The notes: generated from the sequence alone by a model not told the origin. DNA of 64,000 nt from Tranquillimonas rosea (GCF_900111315.1 NZ_FOGU01000001.1:248001-312000); one strand, 5' to 3'; numbered from the stretch's first letter, positions 41,856-49,931 are shown. Numbers and translations are program-made.

Positions 41856-41942
41856 AGGCTTTAAACGCATGCGCTAAGCCGCCCCGTATACACGCCAGGG
41901 CGCCAGAAGGACCCGCGATTCTGGGGGACCGGACGTCGAGCC

Positions 41943-42089
41943 TCAGTTCACGGACTCCGGTTCACCCCGAGGGCCGGGCTGACTGCCTAGGTCGACGGTC
42001 CAGAGAAAGGCGACCGCGGCGCCACCAACGACCAAGAGCCAGACGATGAGGACGATCATAAGCGGACCGTCTTTGAGGACGCGGCGCAT
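41943..42089 (-). CDS. 48-residue single-pass membrane protein
   Basis: MRRVLKDGPLMIVLIVWLLV continues as one membrane helix with a short tail ending ESVN. AAGGAAA lies about 6 bases before the ATG at 42089. It is the last leftward gene before the terminase operon. Function unknown. Confidence 0.6.
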   Translation of the reverse strand: MRRVLKDGPLMIVLIVWLLVVGGAAVAFLWTVDLGSQPGPRGEPESVN

Positions 42090-42209
42090 CGCATTTCCTT
42101 CAGTTGCCCCCGAACGCAACTTGGCCGCTGCGCCCCGGTTCCGGGGCCGCCCGGGTTTCTTCTCGACATCCACCGCTCGGGCCATCAATCCTCGACACCG
42201 GAGGTGAAC

Positions 42210-42431
42210 ATGTACGGAATGCACATCAGGATCACCGCGCTCGCCGGCGAGGATTTCGAGCCGGAGTTCTACGTCATGGTCATCGAGACTGAAGGCGCGT
42301 CGATCTGCCTGTGGCACGGGACCAGCTACGAGCGCGCGATCCTCGAAGCGGAACGCGGTCGAGAGGACTTCGGCCCGGTCATCGACCAAGTGATCGAGAC
42401 CTACCCGGACGAGATGCTGCGCGAATTGTAG
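42210..42431 (+). CDS. Small phage protein, tandem paralogue 1
   Basis: The 73-residue protein MYGMHIRITALAGEDFEPEF continues ... GTSYERAILEAERGREDFGPV to a closing TYPDEMLREL. It is paralogous to the next plus-strand gene. GGAGGTG precedes the ATG; a GTG at 42204 is an alternative. Both genes have hairpins after them. The function is unknown. Confidence 0.75.
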   Translation: MYGMHIRITALAGEDFEPEFYVMVIETEGASICLWHGTSYERAILEAERGREDFGPVIDQVIETYPDEMLREL

Positions 42432-42448
42432 CCGCGTCCCGACAGAAT

Positions 42449-42473
42449 GCGCCCGAGCGTTTCGGCCGGGCGC
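42449..42473 (+). terminator. Hairpin after paralogue 1
   Basis: GCGCCCG (42449-42455) pairs with CGGGCGC (42467-42473) 17 bases after the stop; no T-tract follows. Confidence 0.5.
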
Positions 42474-42577
42474 GACCGGTTGACTGAACATATACCTCGT
42501 GACGAAAGCCCCGAGACGAGCACGCCTCACTGGACATTCGCTCCGATGTCCATCAGGCATCTTCGCCGGAGGCACAC

Positions 42578-42799
42578 ATGATTGGCACGCACATCCGTAT
42601 CACCGCTCTTGCCGGTGATGATCGCCGCCCCGAATTCTTCGTTACGGCAATTGAAGCGGAGGGGATACCGATCTCACTTTGGCAAGGATCGAGCTATGAA
42701 CGGGCGATCCTCATTGCCGAGAAAGCGCGAGAGGACTTCGGGCCCGTCTACGATTATGTCCCGGAGACCTACCCGTTCGATCCGTTGCGTGAGCGTTGA
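42578..42799 (+). CDS. Small phage protein, tandem paralogue 2
   Basis: The 73-residue protein MIGTHIRITALAGDDRRPEF shares GSSYERAIL and REDFGPVYDYVPETYP with paralogue 1. GGAGG lies 6 bases before the ATG. The pair stands alone on the plus strand between leftward operons, so it has its own promoter, possibly active in the lysogen. Function unknown. Confidence 0.75.
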   Translation: MIGTHIRITALAGDDRRPEFFVTAIEAEGIPISLWQGSSYERAILIAEKAREDFGPVYDYVPETYPFDPLRER

Positions 42800-42818
42800 C
42801 CCACACCTCAACAAAAAA

Positions 42819-42841
42819 CGCCCGTGCGTTTCCGCCGGGCG
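42819..42841. terminator. Shared terminator of paralogue 2 and the leftward operon
   Basis: CGCCCG (42819-42824) pairs with CGGGCG (42836-42841). Read leftward the stem is followed by six T residues, so it works best for the gene ending at 42888. Confidence 0.65.
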
Positions 42842-42887
42842 CTCTTGTAGATGATAAGATTCTTGTAAGCCCCAGTTCGGGTAAGCG

Positions 42888-43721
42888 TCAATCATCTTCT
42901 TTCGAGGGCCAGAAAGCACCCGGCATCTCCCCGATGAAGACATGGCGCCGCGGACGGTGGACCGGACCAATCATCCGATCCAATGCCCCGGCCAGCGCAC
43001 GACGCAAGGCATCGCGGTTTCCCGTATCCTTCGCATCCCAGCCGTTCGCCTGCAGCACGTCGGCAATCGTCTTGTCGTGGATGCAGACCATGTCGACCAG
43101 GTGACGGTCGGGAATGGCCCGGCGACGCGATGATGGCCGAACCCGCCGAACCTCCAGCGCCACGCCGTTGCCGATCCGGCGGTGCAGCTTTGTGAGCTGC
43201 TCACGGTCCCGCAGGACAGCGGTGATGAAATCGCCGCCACCGCCGCCGTCGCTCAGCGTCTCGAGCGACATGCCCCGGATCCCGGCGCTCGCGTGCCGCT
43301 CGGTCAGGTCGCGATAGCGCCGCCCCATCGCCACCTGGTCATCCGAGAAGCTGGGGGCTGCGCCCTTCTTACCGGCGGCCTGTGCCATTCGGTCGAAGAC
43401 GTCGGCGCGGCGCATGCCCTGCCGGCCCTGCCACATGGCATCGCGAACCTCGTCTGTCCCGTCCGCCTTGCGGTGCACCCTGCTCTCGGCGAAGGGGACC
43501 GTCTGACCACGGGCCGGTGCGTGCCGGACGATCGCAGGCCCGCACTCTTCCGGCGCCGCGTTCTGCGACATCATCACCCGGAGCGCTGCCTCCTGCGCGG
43601 CGCGACGCTCGGCCGGACTGACGGACGTGTCCAGCGCCACGCCCTCGACCGTCTGCGAGAGCCGCGCCCTCCCCTTCGTGTCGACGAAGATCACCGGCTC
43701 CATCCGGTCACGCATCTTCAT
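42888..43721 (-). CDS. Early-operon hypothetical protein with a possible HTH
   Basis: The 277-residue protein begins MKMRDRMEPVIFVDTKGRAR. A middle segment GMRRADVFDRMAQAAGKKGA and a C-terminal region (DKTIADVLQANGWDAKDTGN) could hold a helix-turn-helix. I recognise no family. It overlaps the preceding gene by 14 bases and is the last gene of the leftward early operon, a place often used for regulators of late genes, but that role is speculative. Confidence 0.6.
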   Translation of the reverse strand: MKMRDRMEPVIFVDTKGRARLSQTVEGVALDTSVSPAERRAAQEAALRVMMSQNAAPEECGPAIVRHAPARGQTVPFAESRVHRKADGTDEVRDAMWQGRQGMRRADVFDRMAQAAGKKGAAPSFSDDQVAMGRRYRDLTERHASAGIRGMSLETLSDGGGGGDFITAVLRDREQLTKLHRRIGNGVALEVRRVRPSSRRRAIPDRHLVDMVCIHDKTIADVLQANGWDAKDTGNRDALRRALAGALDRMIGPVHRPRRHVFIGEMPGAFWPSKEDD

Positions 43722-44304
43722 GGGCGGTCTCCCTCTTGTCCTGACCCTGTGCCACCAGCGCCCGCGCGGCGCGTTCGTCCTGCAGGTACGCCTCGAGCCA
43801 TTCCCGGTCGGCGGCGGACGCGGCGGCCCGCTCGATCCGGTCACCGACCAGCTGGCGCTGGCGCTGGTTGCTGCCCGCGCGTTCCTTGATCTGCGTCATG
43901 TCGAAGGCCATCGGCGGACGCCCGTTCGCCCGCAGGAAGCGATACAGCTCGACCAGGTGACCCGAGGCTTCGGCGATCGGCCCTTCTACCGAGGCCAGCC
44001 AGCTCGACACGATCCGCTTCTCGGCAAAGGGCGGCGCCTGCAGCCCGTGGGCGAGGTTCCGGATCGTGACCTCCGCCGGCATGACGTTCTGCTGCGGCCC
44101 ATCGGCGTGATCCATCACGACCTCCGCCAGCGTCAGCAGGTTGGCTTCGTCCATGTAGGCGAGATGATCGATCAGCCGCTTGCGCGCCTGGTCGTGTGCC
44201 TCGGCGCTCATCCCGCGCTTGCGCACCAGCCCCGCCTGGTCGAGCCGGTCGAACAGGCAGGACCGGACACGGTCCCGACCAGCTTTCTTCTCTTCACTGT
44301 CCAT
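43708..44304 (-). CDS. Early-operon hypothetical protein
   Basis: The 198-residue protein starts MDSEEKKAGRDRVRSCLFDR and is mostly helical, with DHLAYMDEANLLTLAEVVMD, IVSSWLASVEGPIAEAS and RFLRANGRPPMAFDMTQI. AGGAGG lies 6-7 bases before ATG 44304. No family recognised. It follows the candidate origin, next to the replication gene. Confidence 0.6.
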   Translation of the reverse strand: MDSEEKKAGRDRVRSCLFDRLDQAGLVRKRGMSAEAHDQARKRLIDHLAYMDEANLLTLAEVVMDHADGPQQNVMPAEVTIRNLAHGLQAPPFAEKRIVSSWLASVEGPIAEASGHLVELYRFLRANGRPPMAFDMTQIKERAGSNQRQRQLVGDRIERAAASAADREWLEAYLQDERAARALVAQGQDKRETAHEDA

Positions 44305-44399
44305 CGCTTGCCTCCTGCTCTTTCTCAGCATGACCCGATTGGATGCTGAGCCGTCCGTTTCAGCCCCGGGCGCCTCGTTCTGTGTCGCTCCTTCCCATT

Positions 44400-44502
44400 T
44401 CGTTTTATTTCCTTTTGTATTCTTTCCTTTACGCAGCACTGTGGAGAACTGTTCGTCACTGTGTGGCACTGTGCGAGAACAGTGCAGAACTGTGGGGCCA
44501 CA
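44400..44502. other. Candidate replication origin: iterons beside an AT-rich stretch
   Basis: CACTGTG occurs at 44437, 44457 and 44467, with AGAACTGT or AGAACAGT between or after, and a CTGTGG/CCACAG inverted repeat ends the cluster at 44489-44502. A T-rich tract (about 44395-44430) is adjacent. It lies in the 219-base gap after the DUF1376-like gene at 44524, the usual neighbour of phage origins. Function is inferred from the pattern only. Confidence 0.5.
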
Positions 44503-44523
44503 GATTTTAGCTAGTCTCGACAG

Positions 44524-45186
44524 TCACTTCCGGGCCGAGTTCAACCTTCCCTCTCTCGCCGCGGCATTGAGGCCGTTCTCGATCGAAAGCTTGAGGCCGG
44601 GCATGCGCCGCTGGCCGTGGTGATTTTCGCAGAGCCACTCATCGAGCCATGCGATCAGCGCCCCATCCTTGCAGACCGCATCCGAGCAATTCATCTCAGC
44701 CAGGGAGGCGCTGAGGCGCCGGCGACGCTCCGCGACCGCCTTCTCCGACTGTGCGGCCTCGCGCTTCTCGCGCCTGTGCAGCGCATCGAGGGCGACCTCG
44801 ATCACCACCGGGTGTCCGAGTACGATGCGGCCCTCATGGTGATACGGCCGCCAGTTGTGCAGCGGCGAAATGCTTCGCGACCGCAGCTCCGACCAGGCGG
44901 CGAGTTCGATCCGCAGTAGCTTCGCGAGCATCATGTCGTTATCCGGCAGCGAGCCGACCGGCGTTTGTTTGCGCGCCACGAAGAACAAGTTCAAAGCGGC
45001 CGCCTGCACATCCAGCGGCGCGGTCAGGAACAGCTCCGAGTTCAGCCAGCGGTCGTGCCAGAAGGCCGTGAAGTGATCGGTCGTCAGCTTCGGGTCGCTG
45101 AGTTCGGCCGGGTAGTCATCGAGGCCGTCAGTATCGATCGGTCGGATTTGAGAGCGCCGCTCGGGCGCCTGCGTTGCCTGCATCAT
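44524..45186 (-). CDS. DUF1376-like replication protein
   Basis: The 220-residue protein has HFTAFWHDRWLNSELFLTAP and ALNLFFVARKQTPVGSLPDN, the diagnostic N-terminal sequence of DUF1376-type phage replication proteins, then a helical charged middle and a GLKLSIENGLNAAAREGRLN end. Such proteins often accompany phage origins. It overlaps the methyltransferase gene by 4 bases. Confidence 0.7.
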   Translation of the reverse strand: MMQATQAPERRSQIRPIDTDGLDDYPAELSDPKLTTDHFTAFWHDRWLNSELFLTAPLDVQAAALNLFFVARKQTPVGSLPDNDMMLAKLLRIELAAWSELRSRSISPLHNWRPYHHEGRIVLGHPVVIEVALDALHRREKREAAQSEKAVAERRRRLSASLAEMNCSDAVCKDGALIAWLDEWLCENHHGQRRMPGLKLSIENGLNAAAREGRLNSARK

Positions 45187-46172
45187 GCTGTTGCCTCTCG
45201 GAAAAAATCCGGCTGCCGCTCACGTTCGCGACGTGCTGCCTCAAGTCGGTGCATTTCCGCCTCTACCCGGTCCTGCGCCATCGCGGCGTAGTCCGGGTTC
45301 AGCTCGCAGAGAACGGCGTTCCGTACGTTGCGGAGCGCCACCAGCGCCGTCGTTCCAGCCCCGCCGAACGGGTCCAGCACAGTGCCGCCCACGGGCGACC
45401 CGGCGAGGATGCACGGCTCAATCAGGTCTGGCGGGAAGGTGGCGAAGTGCGCGCCGCTGTAGGGCTTCAGGCTAACCGACCAGACGCTCCGGCGGTTACG
45501 CATCTCGCGCGGGCCAATCCGGTGCAGACTACCGCCGATGTTCGCGTTGACCCCGCCACGCTGGCCGGGAACGGTGTAGCCGCTCCTGTTGCCAGATGCC
45601 CGCCCGGTGGCCGGCTCCTTGATGGCCTCTCCGTCGAAGAAATACCGCCGCGACTTCGACAGCAGATAGATCATCTCATGCGCCGGCGTCGTCCGGTCGG
45701 AGACGCTGCAAGGCATCGGGTTTGGCTTGTGCCAGACGATCTCGTCGCGGAGCCACCATCCGTCCGCCTGAAGCGCCAGAGCGACACGGGCCGGTATCAT
45801 CATCCGGTCCTTCGGCTTCAGACCTTCGGGGCATTTCCGTGCGCGCCTAGGGTGGTTCACAATTCGCGAGCCCTGCCAGGATTCCTCGACCGACTCCGTC
45901 TCGCGCCGCCCTTCCGCACCCCACGACCCGGCATAGCTGTCGCCCAGGTTCAGCCAGAGGGTGCCGTCCTCGCGCAGCACCCGGCGAACCTCGCGGAAGA
46001 CCTCGACCAGCTTACCCACGAAGGCGTACGGGCTTTCCTCGAGACCGATCTGACCATCGACGTCGTAGTCGCGCAGGCCGAAGTACGGCGGGCTGGTGAC
46101 GCAGGTATGCGCCGACTGCGCCGGCATCATGCGGAGATGGTCGAGGCAATCGCCGGTGCGAATTTCAATCAT
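45183..46172 (-). CDS. DNA methyltransferase (N4-cytosine/N6-adenine, beta class)
   Basis: The 329-residue protein has the catalytic motif TSPPYFGLRDY near the start, LWLNLGDSYAGSWG, a long target-recognition middle, and the AdoMet motif VGGTVLDPFGGAGTTALVAL at the end. The order catalytic-then-AdoMet is the beta class. No restriction gene is adjacent, so it is likely an orphan protecting or regulating phage DNA. The start at 46172 overlaps the preceding gene by 4 bases. Confidence 0.92.
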   Translation of the reverse strand: MIEIRTGDCLDHLRMMPAQSAHTCVTSPPYFGLRDYDVDGQIGLEESPYAFVGKLVEVFREVRRVLREDGTLWLNLGDSYAGSWGAEGRRETESVEESWQGSRIVNHPRRARKCPEGLKPKDRMMIPARVALALQADGWWLRDEIVWHKPNPMPCSVSDRTTPAHEMIYLLSKSRRYFFDGEAIKEPATGRASGNRSGYTVPGQRGGVNANIGGSLHRIGPREMRNRRSVWSVSLKPYSGAHFATFPPDLIEPCILAGSPVGGTVLDPFGGAGTTALVALRNVRNAVLCELNPDYAAMAQDRVEAEMHRLEAARRERERQPDFFREATA

Positions 46173-46810
46173 GCTGCGACCTCGTCTATCTGTCCGCCCC
46201 ACTGGTCAGCCCATGCGGCCGCCATGCCGGGAAACGTCTTGCTGCGGATCTTCCAGCGGTCAGCGCCTGGCGGCGCGCGGTGCACCATCGACCAGGACTT
46301 GTGCTCCGACGTGCCCGGCTCGGGCGGCGTCAGTCTGTCGGTTGGGTGGAGCGGCGGCAGGCCGCGCCGGTAGAGGCCTGTCGCCTTGAAGAACGGATCG
46401 CCGAACCACCACGGCTGGACGATCTGCGGCTTGATCCAGTTGCGGACTCGCTCGCGAGCGTGGCCGTGCATGACGGGGTTCTCGACCGCGACGCGCGGGA
46501 TCGGCGCGTTCAGGCAGTCGGAGAACAACGCGGCGCCCGCGTCCAGTTCGGCCCACATCTCGTCATGCGTACGGCCTGGAGGCGGCGTCTTGAGCCAGCG
46601 CACGCCGCTGTTGCACAGGCGCGTGCACGGCGGATTGGAGACGATCAGCAGGTCCCAGCCCCAGTCCAGCACGTTGCGGATGTCGTCCTGTATGTGCCGG
46701 TTGGTCGGCTCGTCGGCCGGCAGGATATCGCACTGCCAGGCATCGTGCCCGCGATCGAGGAAGGCGCGCAGCGCAACGCAGCTGGTGGCGCATCCGACGA
46801 GCACACGCAT
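46169..46810 (-). CDS. C5-cytosine methyltransferase-like protein
   Basis: The 213-residue protein begins MRVLVGCATSCVALRAFLDR (motif I region), then VSNPPCTRLCNSGVRWL with the PC motif and VAVENPVMHGHARERVRNWI, like the ENV motif. The protein is shorter than a true C5 methyltransferase and the target domain is small, so activity is uncertain. Such proteins are common in phages. It shares one base with the upstream gene. Confidence 0.7.
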   Translation of the reverse strand: MRVLVGCATSCVALRAFLDRGHDAWQCDILPADEPTNRHIQDDIRNVLDWGWDLLIVSNPPCTRLCNSGVRWLKTPPPGRTHDEMWAELDAGAALFSDCLNAPIPRVAVENPVMHGHARERVRNWIKPQIVQPWWFGDPFFKATGLYRRGLPPLHPTDRLTPPEPGTSEHKSWSMVHRAPPGADRWKIRSKTFPGMAAAWADQWGGQIDEVAA

Positions 46811-47454
46811 CAGCCCAGCCCTCCCGATTCCCAGAGCGCATCGTCGGGCCGCTCGAGGCGCTTCCGGCACTGCGGTATCCAGTGCAGCCGCGTCTCGCCC
46901 TGCGGGCGGTCGAATTGCCAGACAAACCAGGCATAGGACGTCGCCGTCGTCGCCAGCGGATCGTACTTGCCCTTCACCATCGGAACGCGCTCGCAGAACT
47001 GCAGCACGTCGGTGGGAGGCGTGAGGCTGAACAGTTTCTGATACCGCCCTACGCCCTCGAGAAACGCGCCGCGGACGATCATCGCGACACCCGAGAGGCT
47101 CGCCTCGATCGCGGCGCGAATGAAGTCCTCCGCCAGCCGAAACGGCGGATTGGTGATCGTCCAGTCGGCGGACCGGTCGGCACCGGGAAAGAGGTAATCC
47201 TCCTGCGGGAAACCGACTCCATAGTCATGGACATCGGACGCCATCACGGTGCCGAAGGCCTCGCCGAGCGGCCGGGCCATGAAACCGCGATTGGCGGCGG
47301 GCTCGCGCACCGACAGGTGAAACAGGTTCCAACCCTGCCCCGCCAGCCACTCGCAGAGCGCACGCGTGGCCCAGGGCGGCGTCGGGAAGTCGTCGAGGCT
47401 GTCGTGGGCCTCGTGGCGACGCTGCATGACGGCGGTCGAGCGGTTCTGCGTCAT
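46810..47454 (-). CDS. N6-adenine methyltransferase-like protein
   Basis: The 214-residue protein has the DFPTPPWATRALCEWLAG start common in phage adenine methylases and the catalytic motif WTITNPPFRLAEDFIRAAIE. The AdoMet motif is weak (REPAANRGFMARPLGEAFG). It is the first of three methyltransferase-like genes in a row with overlapping ends. Confidence 0.8.
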   Translation of the reverse strand: MTQNRSTAVMQRRHEAHDSLDDFPTPPWATRALCEWLAGQGWNLFHLSVREPAANRGFMARPLGEAFGTVMASDVHDYGVGFPQEDYLFPGADRSADWTITNPPFRLAEDFIRAAIEASLSGVAMIVRGAFLEGVGRYQKLFSLTPPTDVLQFCERVPMVKGKYDPLATTATSYAWFVWQFDRPQGETRLHWIPQCRKRLERPDDALWESGGLG

Positions 47455-47594
47455 GCCAGGCCCCCGAATGCGAAACCGAGATCGAAACCGTCGCGGTCGC
47501 CGTGGCGACGGCTAAGGCGCGCCCCGTTGAAGAAGAGCGCGCTGGCACCGGTGCAGCCGAAGGCGGAGACGTAGAGGGCGGTATCGAGGATCAT
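47451..47594 (-). CDS. 47-residue hypothetical protein
   Basis: MILDTALYVSAFGCTGASAL continues to FDLGFAFGGLA. It overlaps both neighbours by 4 bases (ATGA type), so it is clearly part of the operon. Possibly one membrane segment. Function unknown. Confidence 0.55.
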   Translation of the reverse strand: MILDTALYVSAFGCTGASALFFNGARLSRRHGDRDGFDLGFAFGGLA

Positions 47595-47953
47595 GCGGCG
47601 GCCCCCGATCTGCGCCGCGCGACATCTGAGGACCGCTCGCGCTTGGATCTTGACGAAAACAACACGCCGGGGTTCGGGCTCCGAAGCTCTCGCTCGACGA
47701 ACGCCCGCATGTAGTCGACGTCGACGCCCGCAAGGGCGCAGATCATCGCGAAATCCTCCGACCTGTGCCAGTTGAGCCAATGTGCGCAGTTCAGGCCGAC
47801 GCGGACGCCGCTCTTTTGCCCGAACTGCATCGATAGCCTCTCATGCAGGACAGCCCACCAGAGACGCCGGTGACCGCGGACGCCATCGGGATCACCAGCG
47901 GGCGGACCGGCCGCGCGGGTCAGCCCGCTGTCTCGACGCGCAACAGCCGTCAT
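47591..47953 (-). CDS. Hypothetical phage protein of 120 residues
   Basis: The protein reads RRLWWAVLHERLSMQFGQKS, then NWHRSEDFAMICALAGVDVD and YMRAFVERELRS. The pattern resembles small phage proteins often found near replication or recombination genes in Rhodobacterales. It overlaps both neighbours by 4 bases. Function unknown. Confidence 0.6.
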   Translation of the reverse strand: MTAVARRDSGLTRAAGPPAGDPDGVRGHRRLWWAVLHERLSMQFGQKSGVRVGLNCAHWLNWHRSEDFAMICALAGVDVDYMRAFVERELRSPNPGVLFSSRSKRERSSDVARRRSGAAA

Positions 47954-48462
47954 CGATTGCCCTCCCCGATGCAGTGGACCGGAATGCCGTGCCGAAGCGC
48001 CGTGATCGCTTCGCGCCACACGCCTTCGCTCTCGCGCCAGCCGGGCAACGGCGGGATCACGACGAGCTGCGAACGGACGAGCAGCGGGTGAAACCAGGCA
48101 GTCCAGAAGCCGTCGTCCATGGGATCGAGGTCGTCGGCGGAACCGGCGGTGAGATCGACTGACAGGACGATTGGCGAGATGGCGGTCACGCCCTCGACAG
48201 CGAGCGTTCTGACCCAGCGATGCGCCTTCTCCGCCGTCTCAATCGCGAGCGCCGGGCTGAAGCGGCCAGCGTCGTCGATCACGTGGCGGCGGAAGGGCGT
48301 GGCGACGTAGACGAGACGGCCGCGGCCCGCCTCAGTCGAGCGGGACAGCGGCATGTTCGAGTGCATGTGGCTCGGCGCGGCGCGACGAAGAGACGGCCAG
48401 TGGATGGCGCTATCCTCCGACAGGCCGAAGAACGGATCTAAGCAGGCGACGGTGTCCGTCAT
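47950..48462 (-). CDS. DUF1937 (nucleoside 2-deoxyribosyltransferase-like) protein
   Basis: The 170-residue protein has LVYVATPFRRHVIDDAGRFS, then ETAEKAHRWVRTLAVEGVTA and WFHPLLVRSQLVVIPPLPGW followed by SEGVWREAITALRHGIPV. This is the DUF1937 Rossmann-like fold related to nucleoside deoxyribosyltransferases. It may process nucleotides or nucleoside-like metabolites in infection. Start 48462 overlaps the previous gene by 4 bases. Confidence 0.75.
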   Translation of the reverse strand: MTDTVACLDPFFGLSEDSAIHWPSLRRAAPSHMHSNMPLSRSTEAGRGRLVYVATPFRRHVIDDAGRFSPALAIETAEKAHRWVRTLAVEGVTAISPIVLSVDLTAGSADDLDPMDDGFWTAWFHPLLVRSQLVVIPPLPGWRESEGVWREAITALRHGIPVHCIGEGNR

Positions 48463-48920
48463 GCGGCGCCCCGCTGCTTTCGCATCAGCGCCTTGTAGCT
48501 GAGCAAATACTGGACCGCGTCGTCGATCTCTCGGTCGGCCGCATCCCGGTTGCCCTTGCTGTTGTGCTCGGCGGCGCGAAGCATGGCCGCCTGCGCCTCG
48601 CCGAACTCTTTTGCCGTCGCGCCAGCCTGCTCGTAGAGGCTGGTGACATTCGTCTGGACGTCGACAGGCTGGAAGACCCCACCGCCGAGTTCGGCATAGT
48701 GTGCGGCCATTTCTGCGGCAGCGAGCGGGCGTGCGGCACATAGCCGGTCCAAGTGGTTTGAACCGAGACCAGGCTCGTGGGCGCGAGCGGGATCAGTGTA
48801 GACCGAGAGTGTCGAGACGCTCAGGCCGATGATCCGGCTGACCTCCCGAAGGCCGCCTGCTGCATCATACGCCCGATAAATCGCGTCCTGGATGCTGTCT
48901 GGGGAGTTGTTGCGGGGCAC
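48459..48920 (-). CDS. CII-like or phage regulatory protein
   Basis: The 153-residue protein begins with a GTG at 48920 (VPRNNSPDSIQDAIYRAYDA) behind GGAGG at 9 bases. An HTH-like GLREVSRIIGLSVSTLSVYT, then a helical central part and a C-terminal helix ending MRKQRGAA follow. Position directly after the Cro-like gene suggests a CII-type activator or a replication regulator. An ATG at 48983 is an alternative start. Confidence 0.6.
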   Translation of the reverse strand: MPRNNSPDSIQDAIYRAYDAAGGLREVSRIIGLSVSTLSVYTDPARAHEPGLGSNHLDRLCAARPLAAAEMAAHYAELGGGVFQPVDVQTNVTSLYEQAGATAKEFGEAQAAMLRAAEHNSKGNRDAADREIDDAVQYLLSYKALMRKQRGAA

Positions 48921-49011
48921 GTCGAAAAGCCTCCGTTCTATTTCGATAGACGGGTGTGGACGGGTGTCGCAGGCTCGCCGCATGACAACCCAAGAACATT
49001 CCAGCCACTCA

Positions 49012-49260
49012 TCACGACGCTTCGGCCTCGGAGGTATCGAGGAACTCGGCGGGCTCTTCGCCGCCCGGGTCAAAGGTGAAGAGCTGACAATCAGGGGGCG
49101 ACAGCTCGTGCTGACCGCACAACTGACAAACCAAGAGGTACTTCTTCGCCGGAATGCGGTTGCTCGACTTCATGTTGGAGACCGCCGACGGCTTCACTCC
49201 GAGGGCCTCCGCAAACTCGCGGTGACCGATGGCCATAACTATGTCTGCGACGCTACTCAT
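49012..49260 (-). CDS. Cro-like HTH repressor
   Basis: The 82-residue protein MSSVADIVMAIGHREFAEAL continues with GVKPSAVSNMKSSNRIPAKK, a YdaS/Cro-type helix-turn-helix, then an acidic tail. It starts 14 bases from the palindromic operator and is divergent from the CI-like gene, as in lambda. It begins the leftward early operon. Confidence 0.75.
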   Translation of the reverse strand: MSSVADIVMAIGHREFAEALGVKPSAVSNMKSSNRIPAKKYLLVCQLCGQHELSPPDCQLFTFDPGGEEPAEFLDTSEAEAS

Positions 49261-49274
49261 GTCGCGAACATACG

Positions 49275-49291
49275 CCTCACATTTTGTGAGG
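49275..49291. promoter_or_regulatory. Operator O1 (palindrome between cro-like and cI-like genes)
   Basis: CCTCACATTTTGTGAGG is a perfect palindrome apart from its 3-base centre. Read leftward it lies between TGGACC and TATGTT, spaced as -35 and -10 elements. The same core recurs at 49878-49894. Confidence 0.75.
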
Positions 49292-49371
49292 TCCAGTCTT
49301 CATTTTATTGAATGTTCAACTTTTCTGAGGTAGCGTGCAGATTGCCCCCAAGCAATTCAGGGGGCAGCTCA

Positions 49372-49704
49372 ATGGATTATCAGGCAAAAATGGCCATGAC
49401 CCGTCTTGGTGACGCATCGAGAGAAGCATGCGCTGTTCGCCTCTCCGCGGCCTGGCTGTCCACCGGCATGAGCAAGACAGACTTCTGCAAGGCAGCTGGC
49501 GTCGGCCTTACATCGTTTCTAAACGCTGAAGCTGCACGAAGCTTCCCGTCGAGAAAGGTCATGCTGTACCTCTATAGAGAGCACAGGATAGACTTTAACT
49601 TCATACTCCACGGAGACTTCCAACAGCTCCCAGGCGAGGTGCAAGAGCGGCTCATGACCGCCATCTCCGACGTAGAGTCTCAATCGGATCGAAGACGAGA
49701 TTAA
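49372..49704 (+). CDS. CI-like phage repressor (short form)
   Basis: The 110-residue protein MDYQAKMAMTRLGDASREAC continues with LSTGMSKTDFCKAAGVGLTS, a helix-turn-helix segment, and RKVMLYLYREHRIDFNFILH. There is no S24 peptidase domain, so RecA-driven self-cleavage is unlikely. It is divergent from the Cro-like gene across operator O1. The ATG at 49372 follows GGGGGC. Confidence 0.7.
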   Translation: MDYQAKMAMTRLGDASREACAVRLSAAWLSTGMSKTDFCKAAGVGLTSFLNAEAARSFPSRKVMLYLYREHRIDFNFILHGDFQQLPGEVQERLMTAISDVESQSDRRRD

Positions 49705-49877
49705 GGTCCAGCCCAAATTTGCTGCGAGCCTTTGTAGCGATCCGGTAGGCTAGTGCCGTCATCTAAGCTCCTAAATGTTCTCGTTTCGTACTAGTTAAGC
49801 GACCCCTCCGCTGTCACGAGAAATCTAACTCGCTAATGGCGTGCTCGGTACAATGCGGCGGCACTCGCCCCGTAGCA

Positions 49878-49894
49878 ACTCACATTTTGTGAGT
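49878..49894. promoter_or_regulatory. Operator O2
   Basis: ACTCACATTTTGTGAGT repeats the core of O1 (CTCACATTTTGTGAG) exactly, 600 bases away and upstream of the rightward operon. Confidence 0.75.
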
Positions 49895-49902
49895 TTCATG
49901 TG

Positions 49903-49931
49903 TTGCACACTCATAAAAAATGAGCTACTAC
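49903..49931 (+). promoter_or_regulatory. Rightward early promoter with operator O3 in its spacer
   Basis: TTGCAC (49903-49908) and TACTAC (49926-49931) are 17 bases apart. The palindrome CTCATAAAAAATGAG (49910-49924) fills the spacer. Repressor bound here would block polymerase. O3 shares the CTCA/TGAG ends of O1 and O2. Confidence 0.6.
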
